Source: Psychrobacter sp. FME6
Lineage (GTDB): Bacteria > Pseudomonadota > Gammaproteobacteria > Pseudomonadales > Moraxellaceae
Assembly: GCF_014861365.1 (NCBI RefSeq)
Contig: NZ_RRYW01000014.1
Span: 1 to 48,043 of the forward strand
Length of the DNA: 48,043 nt
Direction: 5' to 3'
Both the position numbers and the translations under genes were made by a program. The notes beneath the pieces were generated by a model. It was not told the DNA's origin and made no database searches. It worked only from the letters and a program-made list of their open reading frames with translations. This document shows, in pieces, positions 25,811 to 35,731 of the stretch. Within the stretch, counting starts at the first letter, position 1, and every line of letters begins with the position of its first letter.

Positions 25811-26809
25811 ATGACCCAGCCTTCTACTTCTGATGACCGTTTATTCAGTGCTGACTTCATAGCAGCAGAGGGGCAGTTTGCAGAAGTTCATGCTGAGCAG
25901 TCAGCTGTTTTAGCAAACAGTAACCAACCGGCGATTGTGCATCCTAATTTTGATCCCAATCAATCGCCACTTGACCCTGCAAGACCATTGAGTGATATTC
26001 CTGAGCCTGCCCGCCGTTTAGACAATCAATTACGCCGACTATACGGAAGCTCTACGCGGTTTTATCAGCCTAACAAAGATAACTTGTCGAAGTGGGCTGT
26101 GATTGCGACAGAAGCTTTAGCTGAGCATCTGTCATTACTGCGAGCGGCTAAGCTGGTCGAGTTTCCTGATAGCTTTTATCACAATCATAGCGAGCAGCCA
26201 TTACTATCACCATTGAGTGAGATGACGTTGCTCGATATGTCAGATATCCAGCAAGTACTGCGTGCTTATCCTAAACTGACTCGTTATGGTTTTGGCGGTA
26301 TTGATAACCCAATAAAGGCTGATGGTGCTACTGATGAGCATGCTAAGAATCCACATAACTCTTTGCGTGCATTGACCAAACGTTATAATCCAGATGAGTT
26401 ACTCAGTAGTCTCTACGCCGATGACTGGCAAGTGGTTTTGCAACCGCAGCAGTTCGAGACAGGTGAGGGCAGCTTGGCCACTGACATTATGGCGTGTAGC
26501 GTTGCTGTTCATGCTCTAAAGCAATGCAGTAGGCGCAAGAGTATCAACCATAGCTATAGCGCTGACCAAATTTGCCAGTATGTACGCAGCTATCTGCTCA
26601 GCCAAATCACCCTTGACCCAGCACAGCGCCATGCATACCGTCAAGTTCGAGTTTTTGCGGGGCATATTATTGTGGCTGCTTATCATTTGGGCTGGGACAT
26701 ACAGGTTAGTCAGGATAAACAGTGTTATTTTAATCTCTCATCGCGTTGCGGTCTATTGAGCCGCTATCCTAATATGCAAGATTATAATATCAATGGTTGG
26801 TCAAGCTGA
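25811..26809 (+). CDS. Unrecognised 332-residue protein
   Basis: I do not recognise a family. It has no signal peptide or membrane segment, so it is probably cytoplasmic. The first 60 or so residues are polar and Pro/Asp/Asn-rich (LDPARPLSDIPEPARRLDNQ). The rest looks globular, with a helical middle and a C-terminal part containing RQVRVFAGHIIVAAYHLGWDIQ. Codon use and composition look like the neighbours, arguing against recent transfer. The ATG at 25811 has GGAG 9 nt upstream. It sits between the epimerase gene and pyrE. It may be specific to Moraxellaceae; I cannot test that. Confidence 0.75.
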   Translation: MTQPSTSDDRLFSADFIAAEGQFAEVHAEQSAVLANSNQPAIVHPNFDPNQSPLDPARPLSDIPEPARRLDNQLRRLYGSSTRFYQPNKDNLSKWAVIATEALAEHLSLLRAAKLVEFPDSFYHNHSEQPLLSPLSEMTLLDMSDIQQVLRAYPKLTRYGFGGIDNPIKADGATDEHAKNPHNSLRALTKRYNPDELLSSLYADDWQVVLQPQQFETGEGSLATDIMACSVAVHALKQCSRRKSINHSYSADQICQYVRSYLLSQITLDPAQRHAYRQVRVFAGHIIVAAYHLGWDIQVSQDKQCYFNLSSRCGLLSRYPNMQDYNINGWSS

Positions 26810-26870
26810 TTAATAATGCGTACAATAATGCAGTTTTTTAATCCTTCTTTTCGCTAATAGGAATGCTTCC

Positions 26871-27590
26871 ATGCTCAATGCTCCAGTGTCTAATGCTGCA
26901 TCTGCCCAGCACCCTTCTTTTGCCTCTCATCAATTTATTCAGTTGGCTTTGGACAATCAAGTACTAAAATTTGGTGAGTTTGTACTCAAGTCTGGTCGTA
27001 TCAGTCCGTATTTTTTTAATGCAGGGCTGCTTGCTTCGGGTGAGATGTTATCGTTATTAGCACGTGGTTATGCGGATGCTCTCGCTGAAAAAGTGGCTGC
27101 TGTCAATAATGGCGAAGAGAAGCAGGAGTTGGTCATCTTTGGTGCCGCTTATAAAGGCATTCCTTTTGTGGCGGCAACCGCACAAGCTTTATGGCTGCAT
27201 CATGGCATCAATGCCAAATGGGGCTATAACCGCAAAGAAGCCAAAACTCATGGCGAAGGCGGTAATTTGGTTGGCGCTGATGTCAATGGTAAGGCAGTTT
27301 GGGTGCTTGATGATGTCATTACCGCTGGCACGGCGATGCGTGAAGTGGTAGAGATTTTAGAGCAAGCAGGCGCAAGCGTTGCTGGCATTATCGTGGCCCT
27401 TGACCGTAAAGAAAAAGGTTTGGCTGAGCATTCTGCTATCCAAGAGCTTGCCTCAACACTAGAGGTGCCAGTACATGCATTGGTTGATATCGATGACTTA
27501 ATCAGTTATTTGGCAGAAGATAGCAGCCCACACAAAGACGCTACTCAACTTGCAAAAATGCAGCATTACCGCGCGCAGTACGGCGTATAA
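26871..27590 (+). CDS. pyrE: Orotate phosphoribosyltransferase
   Basis: Makes orotidine 5'-phosphate from orotate and PRPP in pyrimidine synthesis. The PRPP-binding loop VWVLDDVITAGTAMREV (about residues 144-160) is diagnostic. FGEFVLKSGRISPYFFNAGL (about 35-54) and NRKEAKTHGEGG (about 124-135) match family substrate and catalytic-loop segments. 239 residues against about 213 in E. coli; extra residues sit at the N-terminus and in two loops. No leader-peptide attenuator with a recognisable U-rich terminator is seen in front. It follows the unrecognised gene by 61 nt. Confidence 0.96.
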   Translation: MLNAPVSNAASAQHPSFASHQFIQLALDNQVLKFGEFVLKSGRISPYFFNAGLLASGEMLSLLARGYADALAEKVAAVNNGEEKQELVIFGAAYKGIPFVAATAQALWLHHGINAKWGYNRKEAKTHGEGGNLVGADVNGKAVWVLDDVITAGTAMREVVEILEQAGASVAGIIVALDRKEKGLAEHSAIQELASTLEVPVHALVDIDDLISYLAEDSSPHKDATQLAKMQHYRAQYGV

Positions 27591-27660
27591 TTTATCGCAT
27601 TCGCTGCCATGTAATCGTAATGCTAGCGTGTCATTTTTATATATAAATAATATTACGTAA

Positions 27661-28644
27661 ATGAGCCTTATTATGAGTCAAGAAAAGCCAAAAAAATCTT
27701 TAAATATACTCGTCATTATGGACCCTATCGAACAGGTCAATTATAAAAAAGACACCAGTCTTGCGATGATGTGGTCGGCGCAAGATCGTGGCCATCACCT
27801 TGGCTATTGCCAGATTCATGACTTATGGTTGGATCATGGACAATTAATGGTCGATACACAGTCAGTGACGGTAAAGCGTGACCCTGAGGATTTTTATACG
27901 TTGGGCGAAAAAGCAACAGGTTCAATCAGCGATTATGATGTGGTTTTGATGCGTAAAGACCCACCGTTCGACATGCGCTTTATTTATGCAACTTATATGC
28001 TCGACCATGCCAAAGCCGCAGGTGTACTTGTGGTCAATGACCCACAAGCGATTCGTGACTGTAATGAAAAATTATTTGCCACCTGGTTTAGTGCGCATAT
28101 GAGCCCAACCATTGTGACCAGTAAACAGGCACATATTCGTCAATTTATCGCTGAGCAGCAAGACGTCATCGTCAAACCTTTAGATGGTATGGGCGGTACT
28201 GGCATTTTCCGTTTAACCGCTGACAGCCCAAACATTGGCGTCACACTTGAGATTCTGACTGAACTTGAAACTTTGCCGATTATGGCGCAGCGCTATTTGC
28301 CAGAGATTAAGGAAGGCGATAAACGGGTATTGATCGTTGATGGCATCGTCGTCGATTATAGCTTGGCGCGTATTCCGGTAAAAGGTGAAACGCGTGGTAA
28401 TCTTGCTGCTGGCGGTAGCGGCGTGGCCATGGCATTGACTGATATCGAACGCCAAGTAGCAGAAGTGGTCGCACCTATTGTCAAAGAAAAAGGGCTAATG
28501 TTCGTCGGTTTGGACTTAATTGGTGGGCGCATTACGGAAATTAATGTCACCAGTCCAACGTGTGTCCGTGAGATTGACGATCAGTGCGGTACCGATATCG
28601 CGACTGACCTTATCATCGCTATCGAAAATAAATTGGCGATTTGA
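27661..28644 (+). CDS. gshB: Glutathione synthetase
   Basis: An ATP-grasp ligase joining gamma-glutamylcysteine and glycine. The N-terminus (ILVIMDPIEQVNYKKDTSLAM), MRKDPPFDMRFIYATYMLD (about residues 99-117), ATP-grasp loop KPLDGMGGTGIFR (about 175-187) and the C-terminal INVTSPTCVREID (about 299-311) are all characteristic. 327 residues is normal (E. coli 316). In-frame ATGs lie at 27661 and 27673; neither has a strong ribosome-binding site, so the start is uncertain by four codons. It precedes murG by 323 bp with a terminator-like hairpin between, so it is probably not part of the cell-wall operon. Confidence 0.95.
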   Translation: MSLIMSQEKPKKSLNILVIMDPIEQVNYKKDTSLAMMWSAQDRGHHLGYCQIHDLWLDHGQLMVDTQSVTVKRDPEDFYTLGEKATGSISDYDVVLMRKDPPFDMRFIYATYMLDHAKAAGVLVVNDPQAIRDCNEKLFATWFSAHMSPTIVTSKQAHIRQFIAEQQDVIVKPLDGMGGTGIFRLTADSPNIGVTLEILTELETLPIMAQRYLPEIKEGDKRVLIVDGIVVDYSLARIPVKGETRGNLAAGGSGVAMALTDIERQVAEVVAPIVKEKGLMFVGLDLIGGRITEINVTSPTCVREIDDQCGTDIATDLIIAIENKLAI

Positions 28645-28967
28645 GATACACAGCAATGATAGGGTGATTTAACACTAATCTATGGGCACAATGATGAAAA
28701 ATAGTTGTGCTAAGATGTGTCGTCGATACATCGTTAAAGCCCTATTAATAACGATGCTTCGGTCATTGTTTCGTGGTATTTATCAAAACCAAGTCGCGAT
28801 TGCTCACGGCTTGGATTTTTATTATTAACGATGCATAAAGTACTATATATTAATCAACGATTTACACTATACTATGCGAGTTTTTATAGGTCATTATTTG
28901 TCGATGACTGAGATAATCTTGGATAGTAAGTCCTTCATATAAATAAAGAAAAGATAGGCAAGCGTTT
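28645..28967. other. gshB-murG intergenic region
   Basis: It holds a probable gshB terminator (28788-28827) and then the likely murG promoter region, where TATACT (near 28870) could be a -10; a matching -35 is not clear. No open frame of note and no repeat family A or B copy is seen. Confidence 0.4.
28788..28827 (+). terminator. Probable terminator after gshB
   Basis: CCAAGTCG pairs with CGGCTTGG (one G-U pair) around about 10 nt, then ATTTTTATTATT. It is about 145 nt past the gshB stop, rather far, but well formed. Confidence 0.6.
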
Positions 28968-30050
28968 ATGAAAACACCGCATATATTGATGATGGCAGCT
29001 GGTACTGGCGGTCATGTGTTCCCGGCGCTGGCAGTGGCTGAGGAATTAACCCAGCGCGGTGCGGTCATTCACTGGCTAGGAACACCAAATGGTATGGAAA
29101 ACGGTTTGGTTGAACCGACTGGTTATAAGTTTCATGCGATTGATATGCAAGGGCTACGCGGTAAGGGTGTCGGACGTTTATTAAAATTGCCAGTGACTTT
29201 ACTGTCGGCGACGATGGCTGCTGTCAAGGTCATTCGTAGTAATAATATTGATATGGTCGTTGGTTTTGGTGGTTACGTGAGTGCGCCTGGCGGTATAGCG
29301 GCACGTCTGACCAAAAAACCGCTGATTATCCATGAGCAAAACGCCATCGCTGGCATGAGTAATCGCTATTTGTCTAAAATGGCCACCAAAGTATTGCAAG
29401 CATTTGAACATACTTTTGCTGATAGTGAACAGGATGTAAAGCTCGAAACGGTGGGCAATCCTGTGCGTAATGCTATTACGGGTGTCGCCGAACCTACTGT
29501 GCGTTATGATGTTAATGACAGCTCAGCACTTAAACTGTTGGTGGTTGGTGGTTCGCTAGGTGCAGAAGTATTGAATGACACAGTACCAAAGGCACTGGCT
29601 TTGATCGACCGTCCTTTTGAAGTACGTCATCAATGTGGCCGCAATAACGAAGCAGCCACGCAAGCGGCGTATGATAGTGAAGATTTAAGCGCGCATCAAT
29701 TTACTGTCCAGCCCTTTATCGATGATATGGCCGCGGCTTATAATTGGGCAGATATTATCGTTTGCCGAGCAGGTGCTTTAACGGTCACTGAAATTCAAAA
29801 TGTCGGTATCGCTGCTATTTTTGTGCCGCTGCCCCACGCAGTTGATGACCATCAGACGGCTAATGCTCGCACCTTAACGTCGCATGAAGCCGCGATTTTA
29901 TTACCGCAGTCTGAGCTAACACCACAGCGTTTGAGCCATGAGCTTACTGCACTTGACCGCGGTAATTGCTTAGCGATGGCAAAAAAAGCCCATGCGCTTG
30001 CCAACCGAAGTGCCAGCAAACAGGTTGCCGATATCATTTGGCAAGCGTAA
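28968..30050 (+). CDS. murG: UDP-GlcNAc transferase MurG
   Basis: Adds GlcNAc to lipid I to make lipid II at the inner face of the membrane. The N-terminal GTGGHVFPALAVAEEL (about residues 12-27) is the classic G-loop. GFGGYVSAPGGIAA (about 101-114) and HEQNAIAGMSNR (about 125-136) are next. Then come LLVVGGSLGAEVLN (about 189-202) and the C-terminal nucleotide-sugar site IVCRAGALTVTEI and PLPHAVDDHQTANA (about 263-305). 360 residues is normal (E. coli 355). murC follows after 87 nt, as in other dcw clusters. The usual upstream neighbours ftsW and murD are not here; gshB is. Confidence 0.97.
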   Translation: MKTPHILMMAAGTGGHVFPALAVAEELTQRGAVIHWLGTPNGMENGLVEPTGYKFHAIDMQGLRGKGVGRLLKLPVTLLSATMAAVKVIRSNNIDMVVGFGGYVSAPGGIAARLTKKPLIIHEQNAIAGMSNRYLSKMATKVLQAFEHTFADSEQDVKLETVGNPVRNAITGVAEPTVRYDVNDSSALKLLVVGGSLGAEVLNDTVPKALALIDRPFEVRHQCGRNNEAATQAAYDSEDLSAHQFTVQPFIDDMAAAYNWADIIVCRAGALTVTEIQNVGIAAIFVPLPHAVDDHQTANARTLTSHEAAILLPQSELTPQRLSHELTALDRGNCLAMAKKAHALANRSASKQVADIIWQA

Positions 30051-30137
30051 TAGCTTGTATTTCTGTAACCGATTATTTTTATCTTCATTTATTTTGATTC
30101 ATTAAATTTTACTAGTATTTAATAAAGAGAAACCCTT

Positions 30138-31577
30138 ATGTCTACCTCTGCGAAAGCTCTACCCAAGCGTTTGATTGAAATACCAGAGATGCGCCGTATT
30201 CAGCATTTGCATTTTATTGGTATTGGTGGCTCGGGGATGTGTGGGATCGCAGAGGTGATGAAAAACCAGGGTTATCAAGTCAGTGGTTCTGATATTGCTG
30301 AGAGTTTAATCACTAAGCGTTTAGCACAAATTGGTATCGCTATCGCTATCGGTCATGACTCCAAAAATATCGCCGATGCCGATGTGATCGTGGTATCGTC
30401 AGCGATTGATCGTAGCAACCCTGAAGTAAAAGCAGCCCTCGAAGCGCGTTTACCCGTGGTACGCCGTGCTGATATGCTCGGCGAGTTGATGCGTTATCGT
30501 CATGGTATCGCCGTTGCTGGCGCTCATGGTAAGACCACAACGACCAGCTTATTGACCACTATGATGGCGGAAGGACAGCTCGATCCTACCTATGTTATTG
30601 GCGGAAAATTAAACGCTTCTGGTAAAAATGCGGCGCTTGGTAGCAGTCGTTTCTTGGTGGCTGAAGCGGATGAATCTGATGCATCGTTTTTATCCTTGCA
30701 TCCGATGGCGGCGATTGTGACCAACATCGATCAAGACCATATGGAAACTTACGAAAACAGCTTCGATAAGTTAAAAGCGGCCTATATTCAGTTTTTACAA
30801 AACATGCCGTTTTATGGTTTGGCAGTGGTTTGTGGTGATGATCCTGAATTATATGCGATGATTGATGATATTGGTCGCCCAGTACTGACCTTTGGTCTTG
30901 AGCCTTTTAACGATGTACAGGCTGTTGATTTGGTGAGCGAAGGCACAAAAACTCACTTTACCGTACTGCGCCGTGACCGTGAGCCACTACATCTGACCCT
31001 TAATATCCCTGGTACTCACAATGTTTATAATGCCCTTGCCGCCATCACGATGGCGACCGATGAAGGCGTAGATGATGAAGCCATTAAGCGTGCCTTACAA
31101 AAATTTGAGGGCGTTGGGCGTCGTTTTGAACAACACGCCTCTGTCGATATCGATGATGGTAATGTGTTACTTATCGATGATTATGGTCATCATCCAAAAG
31201 AAGTCGATGCTACTATCAAAGCCGCCCGTCAAAGCTTCCCCGATCGCCGTTTAGTAATGTTATTTCAGCCGCATCGTTATAGCCGCACACGTGACTGCTA
31301 CGATGAGTTTGTTGAAGTGCTTTCAAGCGTCGATGAGCTATTGTTATTAGAGGTATATTCAGCAGGTGAAAGTCCCATTGCAGGCGCTGATACCAAGTCA
31401 TTAGCACGTAGTATTCGCCTGCGCGGTGCCGTTGAACCGACGATTATTGATAAAGACAATCTCGCACCCGTGATGCAGCGCTTATTAAAAGCCAATGACA
31501 TGCTTATCACTCAAGGTGCTGGTAATATAGGGCAGATTGCTGTCGATTTGGCCGCAAATAATCTTTATATCAAATAG
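30138..31577 (+). CDS. murC: UDP-N-acetylmuramate-L-alanine ligase
   Basis: An ATP-dependent Mur ligase adding L-Ala to UDP-MurNAc, the first peptide step of the wall precursor. The N-terminal UDP-binding motif [17 protein letters not shown] (about residues 25-41), the ATP P-loop [12 protein letters not shown] (about 127-138), the [10 protein letters not shown] catalytic block (about 180) and [18 protein letters not shown] (about 352-369) are all present. 479 residues is usual (E. coli 491). The frame uses ATG 30138 with AAAGAGAAA upstream. It is flanked by murG (87 nt) and ddl (71 nt) on the same strand, consistent with an operon. Confidence 0.97.
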   Translation: MSTSAKALPKRLIEIPEMRRIQHLHFIGIGGSGMCGIAEVMKNQGYQVSGSDIAESLITKRLAQIGIAIAIGHDSKNIADADVIVVSSAIDRSNPEVKAALEARLPVVRRADMLGELMRYRHGIAVAGAHGKTTTTSLLTTMMAEGQLDPTYVIGGKLNASGKNAALGSSRFLVAEADESDASFLSLHPMAAIVTNIDQDHMETYENSFDKLKAAYIQFLQNMPFYGLAVVCGDDPELYAMIDDIGRPVLTFGLEPFNDVQAVDLVSEGTKTHFTVLRRDREPLHLTLNIPGTHNVYNALAAITMATDEGVDDEAIKRALQKFEGVGRRFEQHASVDIDDGNVLLIDDYGHHPKEVDATIKAARQSFPDRRLVMLFQPHRYSRTRDCYDEFVEVLSSVDELLLLEVYSAGESPIAGADTKSLARSIRLRGAVEPTIIDKDNLAPVMQRLLKANDMLITQGAGNIGQIAVDLAANNLYIK

Positions 31578-31648
31578 CTTTTATATCGGTTTTATATTGA
31601 ATAATTTAGAAAGAATTTTAGGAATGATCTTTATTAGGAACGAGCGCT

Positions 31649-32767
31649 ATGTCGACGAATCACAATCAAGAAAACGTAAACAACCATAATAGTATTAATG
31701 CTACCGATGACGCTGAAGATAAGTCTGTAATTGTCAATCCAGAGCCAGCTCTAGCGGCTGCTGCACAAATAGAACAGGATAATGTGGCGAATGAAACGGT
31801 TGAAAATGACAAGGCGACTCACAAAGAAGCTTTAGGCACTATGACCAGTAAAGTAACAGATGCTAGTGATTTTGGTAAGGTGGCCGTGGTCTATGGCGGT
31901 AGCAGTAATGAGCGTAGCGTCTCTTTAGACAGTGGGGCAGCAGTATTGCAGGCGCTGCAAAATCAAGGCGTCGACGCGACTCACTTTGACCCTAAGCACC
32001 AAGATATTATTGAAATACGCGAGTATGACCGCGTCTTTAATGTGTTACATGGTCGCGGCGGCGAGGATGGTTTGTTACAAGGCGTGCTGCAATGGCTTGA
32101 TATTCCGCAGACGGGTTCAGGTATTTTGGCATCTGCGCTGGGCATGGACAAAGTTCGTACCAAACAGTTATGGCAAGGATGCGGCTTATCGACCGCGCCA
32201 TTTTCATTGCTCACTGCGGATACCGACTGGCAGCAAGTAGTCAATATGCTAGGACTGCCGCTTATCATCAAGCCTGTTCACGAAGGGTCCAGCATTGGCA
32301 TGACTAAGGTAAATCATCTTGATGAGCTGCCGGCTGCCTATGCCACAGCAGTGCAGTGCGGCGATGCAGTAATGGCCGAGCGCTGGATAACGGGTCGCGA
32401 ATTTACCATTGCTATTGTCGACGACGAGGCCTATCCGGTCATTCGTCTGGAGCCTGCCGATATCACTAACTTCTACGACTTTGAAGCCAAGTATAACCGT
32501 AACGACACCAGTTATTATATTCCGTGCGGTCTAAATGCCAATGATGAGAAGCATCTACAAGCATTAAGTCTGGCCGCTTTTCGTGCGGTTGATGCTAAAG
32601 GCTGGGGACGTGTTGATGCCATGCAAGACGAAGCGGGCAACTTTTGGTTACTCGAAATTAACACCGTACCAGGGATGACCAGTCATAGCTTGGTGCCGGT
32701 GGCTGCCAAGGCTCGAGGTATGGATTTTGATACGCTATGCTGGCATATATTAGCGCAGACCGTTTAA
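31649..32767 (+). CDS. ddl: D-alanine-D-alanine ligase
   Basis: An ATP-grasp enzyme that makes the D-Ala-D-Ala dipeptide for the wall precursor. The domain starts about residue 76 (KVAVVYGGSSNERSVSLDSG). HGRGGEDGLLQG (about 134), KPVHEGSSIGMTKV (about 210) and EINTVPGMTSHSLVP (about 336) mark substrate, ATP and metal sites. It is 372 residues, against about 306 in E. coli. The excess is a 70-residue acidic, Asn/Glu-rich N-terminal extension. AGGAACGAG precedes ATG 31649. An internal ATG at 31841 would give a family-length protein, with a weaker site. It lies directly after murC, as in the dcw cluster (ddlB position). Confidence 0.95.
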   Translation: MSTNHNQENVNNHNSINATDDAEDKSVIVNPEPALAAAAQIEQDNVANETVENDKATHKEALGTMTSKVTDASDFGKVAVVYGGSSNERSVSLDSGAAVLQALQNQGVDATHFDPKHQDIIEIREYDRVFNVLHGRGGEDGLLQGVLQWLDIPQTGSGILASALGMDKVRTKQLWQGCGLSTAPFSLLTADTDWQQVVNMLGLPLIIKPVHEGSSIGMTKVNHLDELPAAYATAVQCGDAVMAERWITGREFTIAIVDDEAYPVIRLEPADITNFYDFEAKYNRNDTSYYIPCGLNANDEKHLQALSLAAFRAVDAKGWGRVDAMQDEAGNFWLLEINTVPGMTSHSLVPVAAKARGMDFDTLCWHILAQTV

Positions 32768-33184
32768 TTATCATTTGAACGGTAGTTATAGTAGTTATAT
32801 TTACGTCTAATACCGCAGCGCAACCGTGATTTCGCTATTTTCCAATAGTGTTTATCACGGTATTTATAATAAAAAGGGTATTTATAGAGAACGAGTTTTG
32901 TTAAATAAATACCAGCTAATGTATCGCTAGAGCTGCTATAGCACAGCATCATGTAAACTTGTGTAAATTCGTTGTCACTAGTAGGGGTTAGGCTATTGTT
33001 TAACCATAAAATACGTTAATATTGTAAGTATAGGTCTGTTTTAGTGAGGTTTATAGTTTTTATAGGTATAACCCACTATTAATTTATAACCTATCAAATC
33101 CATAAAGTTCTGCAAGAAAATATGCAGGTTCATATCCATAAATAGCATGAACAGTTTTATGCAAATATAGGGACATAGGTCGTC
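32768..33184. other. Long ddl-ftsQ gap with a structured element
   Basis: In most dcw clusters ddl and ftsQ nearly abut; here 417 bp separate them. The gap holds a two-tier hairpin (32823-32861) and a weaker inverted repeat at 33062-33094 (ATAGGT with ACCTAT), then AT-rich DNA. Minus-strand open frames here are not supported. A separate ftsQ promoter probably lies in it, but none is clear. Confidence 0.5.
32823..32861 (+). terminator. Two-tier hairpin after ddl
   Basis: ACCGTGAT (32823-32830) pairs with ATCACGGT (32854-32861). Inside, CGCTATT (32833-32839) pairs with AATAGTG (32844-32850) around TTCC. The T-tract after it is poor (ATTTATAAT), so it may be a weak terminator or an mRNA 3'-end stabiliser; either fits its place 55 nt past ddl. 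Confidence 0.5.
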
Positions 33185-33979
33185 ATGGCTCAAACTGTCA
33201 ACGGGGTAACTGACTTGATGAGTGATAAAGGTAGTCGGCCAATATCTAAGTTCCAAGTACCAACATCGGTTAAGTATCTATTTATGGTGTTGGTATTAGG
33301 TTTGCTAGTGCTAATATTGATAATGGGTGGAAAAGCGTTACGTGATGCCCCTCCTGCTGCTATTCATGTCAACAACCAAGGTTTGACGGTTGCGCAATAC
33401 AGCTCATTGCAACAGGTTATGAATCAACGAAAAATTAGCAGTTTTTTTACCTCTGATCTGCAAGCACTAAGAGACATTACGACGGGTTTGGCTTGGGTTG
33501 ACCAAGTGAGTATCTCGCGTGACTGGCAACGCGGCATCGTGGTTACTGCCTTGCCCAAACAAGCAGTCGCCAATTTTGGTACAGAGCGTTTGGTCGATGC
33601 AAAAGGGGCAGTTTTTGTGCCTGCTGATAGTAGAGATTTAACGCAAGAACGCTTTGCTACCTTGCAAGGTGAGATAACACAAGCGCCGGTCATTATGCAG
33701 CAGATGCAGCAAGTCAATGATTGGTATGCGCCACTTGGTATACAAGTTGCAGATATTATTTTATCACCCAGAATGACATGGTTGATTCGCTTTGATAGTG
33801 GGTTACGTGTCATCGTTGATAATGAAGATACTGCGCAAAAGCTGCTGAATTTAAGTCAGCTGCTCGGCAATCAGTTAAAGGAACGCCGAGATGAGATACA
33901 GTCGGTAGATTTGCGTTATAAGAACGGTTTTACTATCGCTTGGGATATGTCCCAACCCCAAAATGGCGAAGCACAGTAG
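33185..33979 (+). CDS. ftsQ: Cell division protein FtsQ
   Basis: A bitopic inner-membrane divisome protein that connects FtsL/FtsB to other septal proteins. It has a short cytoplasmic N-terminus, one membrane segment (about residues 35-54, YLFMVLVLGLLVLILIMGG), a POTRA-type region (about 57-130, IHVNNQGLTVAQY...WVDQVSISRDWQRGIVV) and the FtsQ beta domain to the end. 264 residues is close to E. coli FtsQ (276). A weak AGG lies before ATG 33185; an ATG 12 codons in is a second choice. It is followed by ftsA after about 180 bp, a wide gap for this gene pair. Confidence 0.93.
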   Translation: MAQTVNGVTDLMSDKGSRPISKFQVPTSVKYLFMVLVLGLLVLILIMGGKALRDAPPAAIHVNNQGLTVAQYSSLQQVMNQRKISSFFTSDLQALRDITTGLAWVDQVSISRDWQRGIVVTALPKQAVANFGTERLVDAKGAVFVPADSRDLTQERFATLQGEITQAPVIMQQMQQVNDWYAPLGIQVADIILSPRMTWLIRFDSGLRVIVDNEDTAQKLLNLSQLLGNQLKERRDEIQSVDLRYKNGFTIAWDMSQPQNGEAQ

Positions 33980-34158
33980 CCATAGATAGATTTATAGATA
34001 ATGGTTTTAAAAACTAATGAGCATTTAAAGTTTTAACTTGACTGCTTTTATAGTATAAATAATGAATATAATATTTCATCGCGTCTTGATAGCGCTTTTT
34101 TTAATGATTTAATGGGCGATCACTTGGTCTTCCGTTTAGCGATAATTTGTCTGGTAAC

Positions 34159-35451
34159 ATGAAAAATACTGAAAATCTGGTTGTTGTCCATTTAAGTGCC
34201 ACGGCAGTGTATGTCGTCATTGGCAATGTTGTCTCTGCAAAAGACATTCGTATTCTAGGTGTAGGGCAAGTCAAAAACAGCGATTTTTATCAAGGTCAAA
34301 TAAAGCATCGTGAACGTTTGCAAGGCGCTATCAAACAAGCTATTCAAGAAGCAGAAGATATAGCCAATTGCCGTGTGCATAGTGTGTGGCTGACCTTAGC
34401 AACGCCTGAACTATCTAGTAAGAACAGCGCCGGCGAAGTACGAGTAGAAGATGATGTTGTACGTGCCAAAGATATGGTGCAGGCTTTGTCCAATGCCAAG
34501 TCACGCGACCTTTCATCAGATTACTACTTAATGCATTGCTGTCAGCAGGGCATTTATGTTGATGAACAAGACTTTATGGTCGACGATGCCATTGAAACAA
34601 TGGCGCACAATATCACCGTGATGTATCATATGATGATGCTGCCTGTCGCTAGCCGTCAGAACATCCAAAAGCTATTGCAAAGCTGTGATGTGGGTATCGA
34701 TCATATCGTATTCGATGCGGTGACCAGTGCTGAATATAGTCTAATGAGCGATGAGCGTCAGCAAGGTGTTTGTTTGGTAGACATCGGTGCTAGTACGACG
34801 AGTATCTGTGTTTATAAGGAAAATAAACTGATCTTTACCCATTGTATTGCAACGGGTAGTCATGAAGTCACCATGGATATTTCAGCAGATTTTGGAATTT
34901 CAATGATCGAAGCTGAAAAACTCAAAAAGACTCATGGTACTGTTGATGTCAATAGTGTCGATCCCAGCTCGTTTTTTATCTTTAAGCCACAAGGCTCAGG
35001 AGATGAAATTAATGTCGGTATTTATAATCTAGCCCGTATTATTGAGGCTCGCTACATCCAAATCTTTACCGAAGTGGCTCGTCAATTACATGAAGCAGAT
35101 TTAATCAGTTATATTGATAAAGGCATCGTACTGACTGGTGGCGGTAGTGTGATAAAAGGTATGATACCCTTCACCAAAAAACTGCTTAAAATGCCAGTAG
35201 TGCTCACCAATACACATCCTGCTATTAGTGCATATAACCATTTCGATAATGATGAGTCATTTAAGCAACTGAATATTCAGGTCAATGATCGTGCTTATCA
35301 AACCGCATTTGGTACATTACTATATAGTCAAAGCGAGCAGTTCCGCCGAAGTGAAAAAAGTGAGCCTGAAGCGATTCAAAAGAACCGAGTGACAGGCGTT
35401 TTTCAAAGCGCAGGGCAACGTTTTGCTAGTGTGCTAAAAAAGATATTATAG
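34159..35451 (+). CDS. ftsA: Cell division protein FtsA
   Basis: An actin-like ATPase that tethers FtsZ filaments to the membrane. ATP-site segments are visible: LVDIGASTTSICVYKENKL (about residues 208-226), then VLTGGGSVIKGM (about 322-333). The N-terminal VHLSATAVYVVIGN is a weak phosphate-1 block. The protein ends in an amphipathic helix (GVFQSAGQRFASVLKKIL), the usual membrane-targeting tail. 430 residues is close to E. coli (420). The start is ATG 34159; a TTG four codons before it is also open, and neither has a good ribosome-binding site. The 280-bp gap to ftsZ contains a small hairpin (35525-35547). Confidence 0.95.
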   Translation: MKNTENLVVVHLSATAVYVVIGNVVSAKDIRILGVGQVKNSDFYQGQIKHRERLQGAIKQAIQEAEDIANCRVHSVWLTLATPELSSKNSAGEVRVEDDVVRAKDMVQALSNAKSRDLSSDYYLMHCCQQGIYVDEQDFMVDDAIETMAHNITVMYHMMMLPVASRQNIQKLLQSCDVGIDHIVFDAVTSAEYSLMSDERQQGVCLVDIGASTTSICVYKENKLIFTHCIATGSHEVTMDISADFGISMIEAEKLKKTHGTVDVNSVDPSSFFIFKPQGSGDEINVGIYNLARIIEARYIQIFTEVARQLHEADLISYIDKGIVLTGGGSVIKGMIPFTKKLLKMPVVLTNTHPAISAYNHFDNDESFKQLNIQVNDRAYQTAFGTLLYSQSEQFRRSEKSEPEAIQKNRVTGVFQSAGQRFASVLKKIL

Positions 35452-35731
35452 GTTTGCTTTCTAGAGTGCCTAGAACCTAGCGTGCTTAATAAAAGGCCCT
35501 TAAACTATTTAAGAAAAAATACAGTTAAGTGAGCTCAAGCCACTTAAAATAAAGTCACGTAAAAAGCAATGCCCTGTGTGATGATGACCTATTGTTGTCT
35601 GCACATAAACTATTTAAGCCATAGCCCTGTTTTATTTAAATACATTTATATATAGTATGTCGATAGTGCGCCATATGAGTGCGTTACCACGTATCAATCA
35701 TCACGCTATCTGCAACTGGAGAATCTTTTTT

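Noticed and set aside
32764..33256. Minus-strand open frames in the ddl-ftsQ gap
   Set aside because: Tyr/Lys/Asn-rich translations of AT-rich DNA, no ribosome-binding sites, and one overlaps the ftsQ start.
35657..35731. 25-residue N-terminal extension of FtsZ
   Set aside because: Absent from the family, and the GGAGA ribosome-binding site lies just before the inner ATG 35732.
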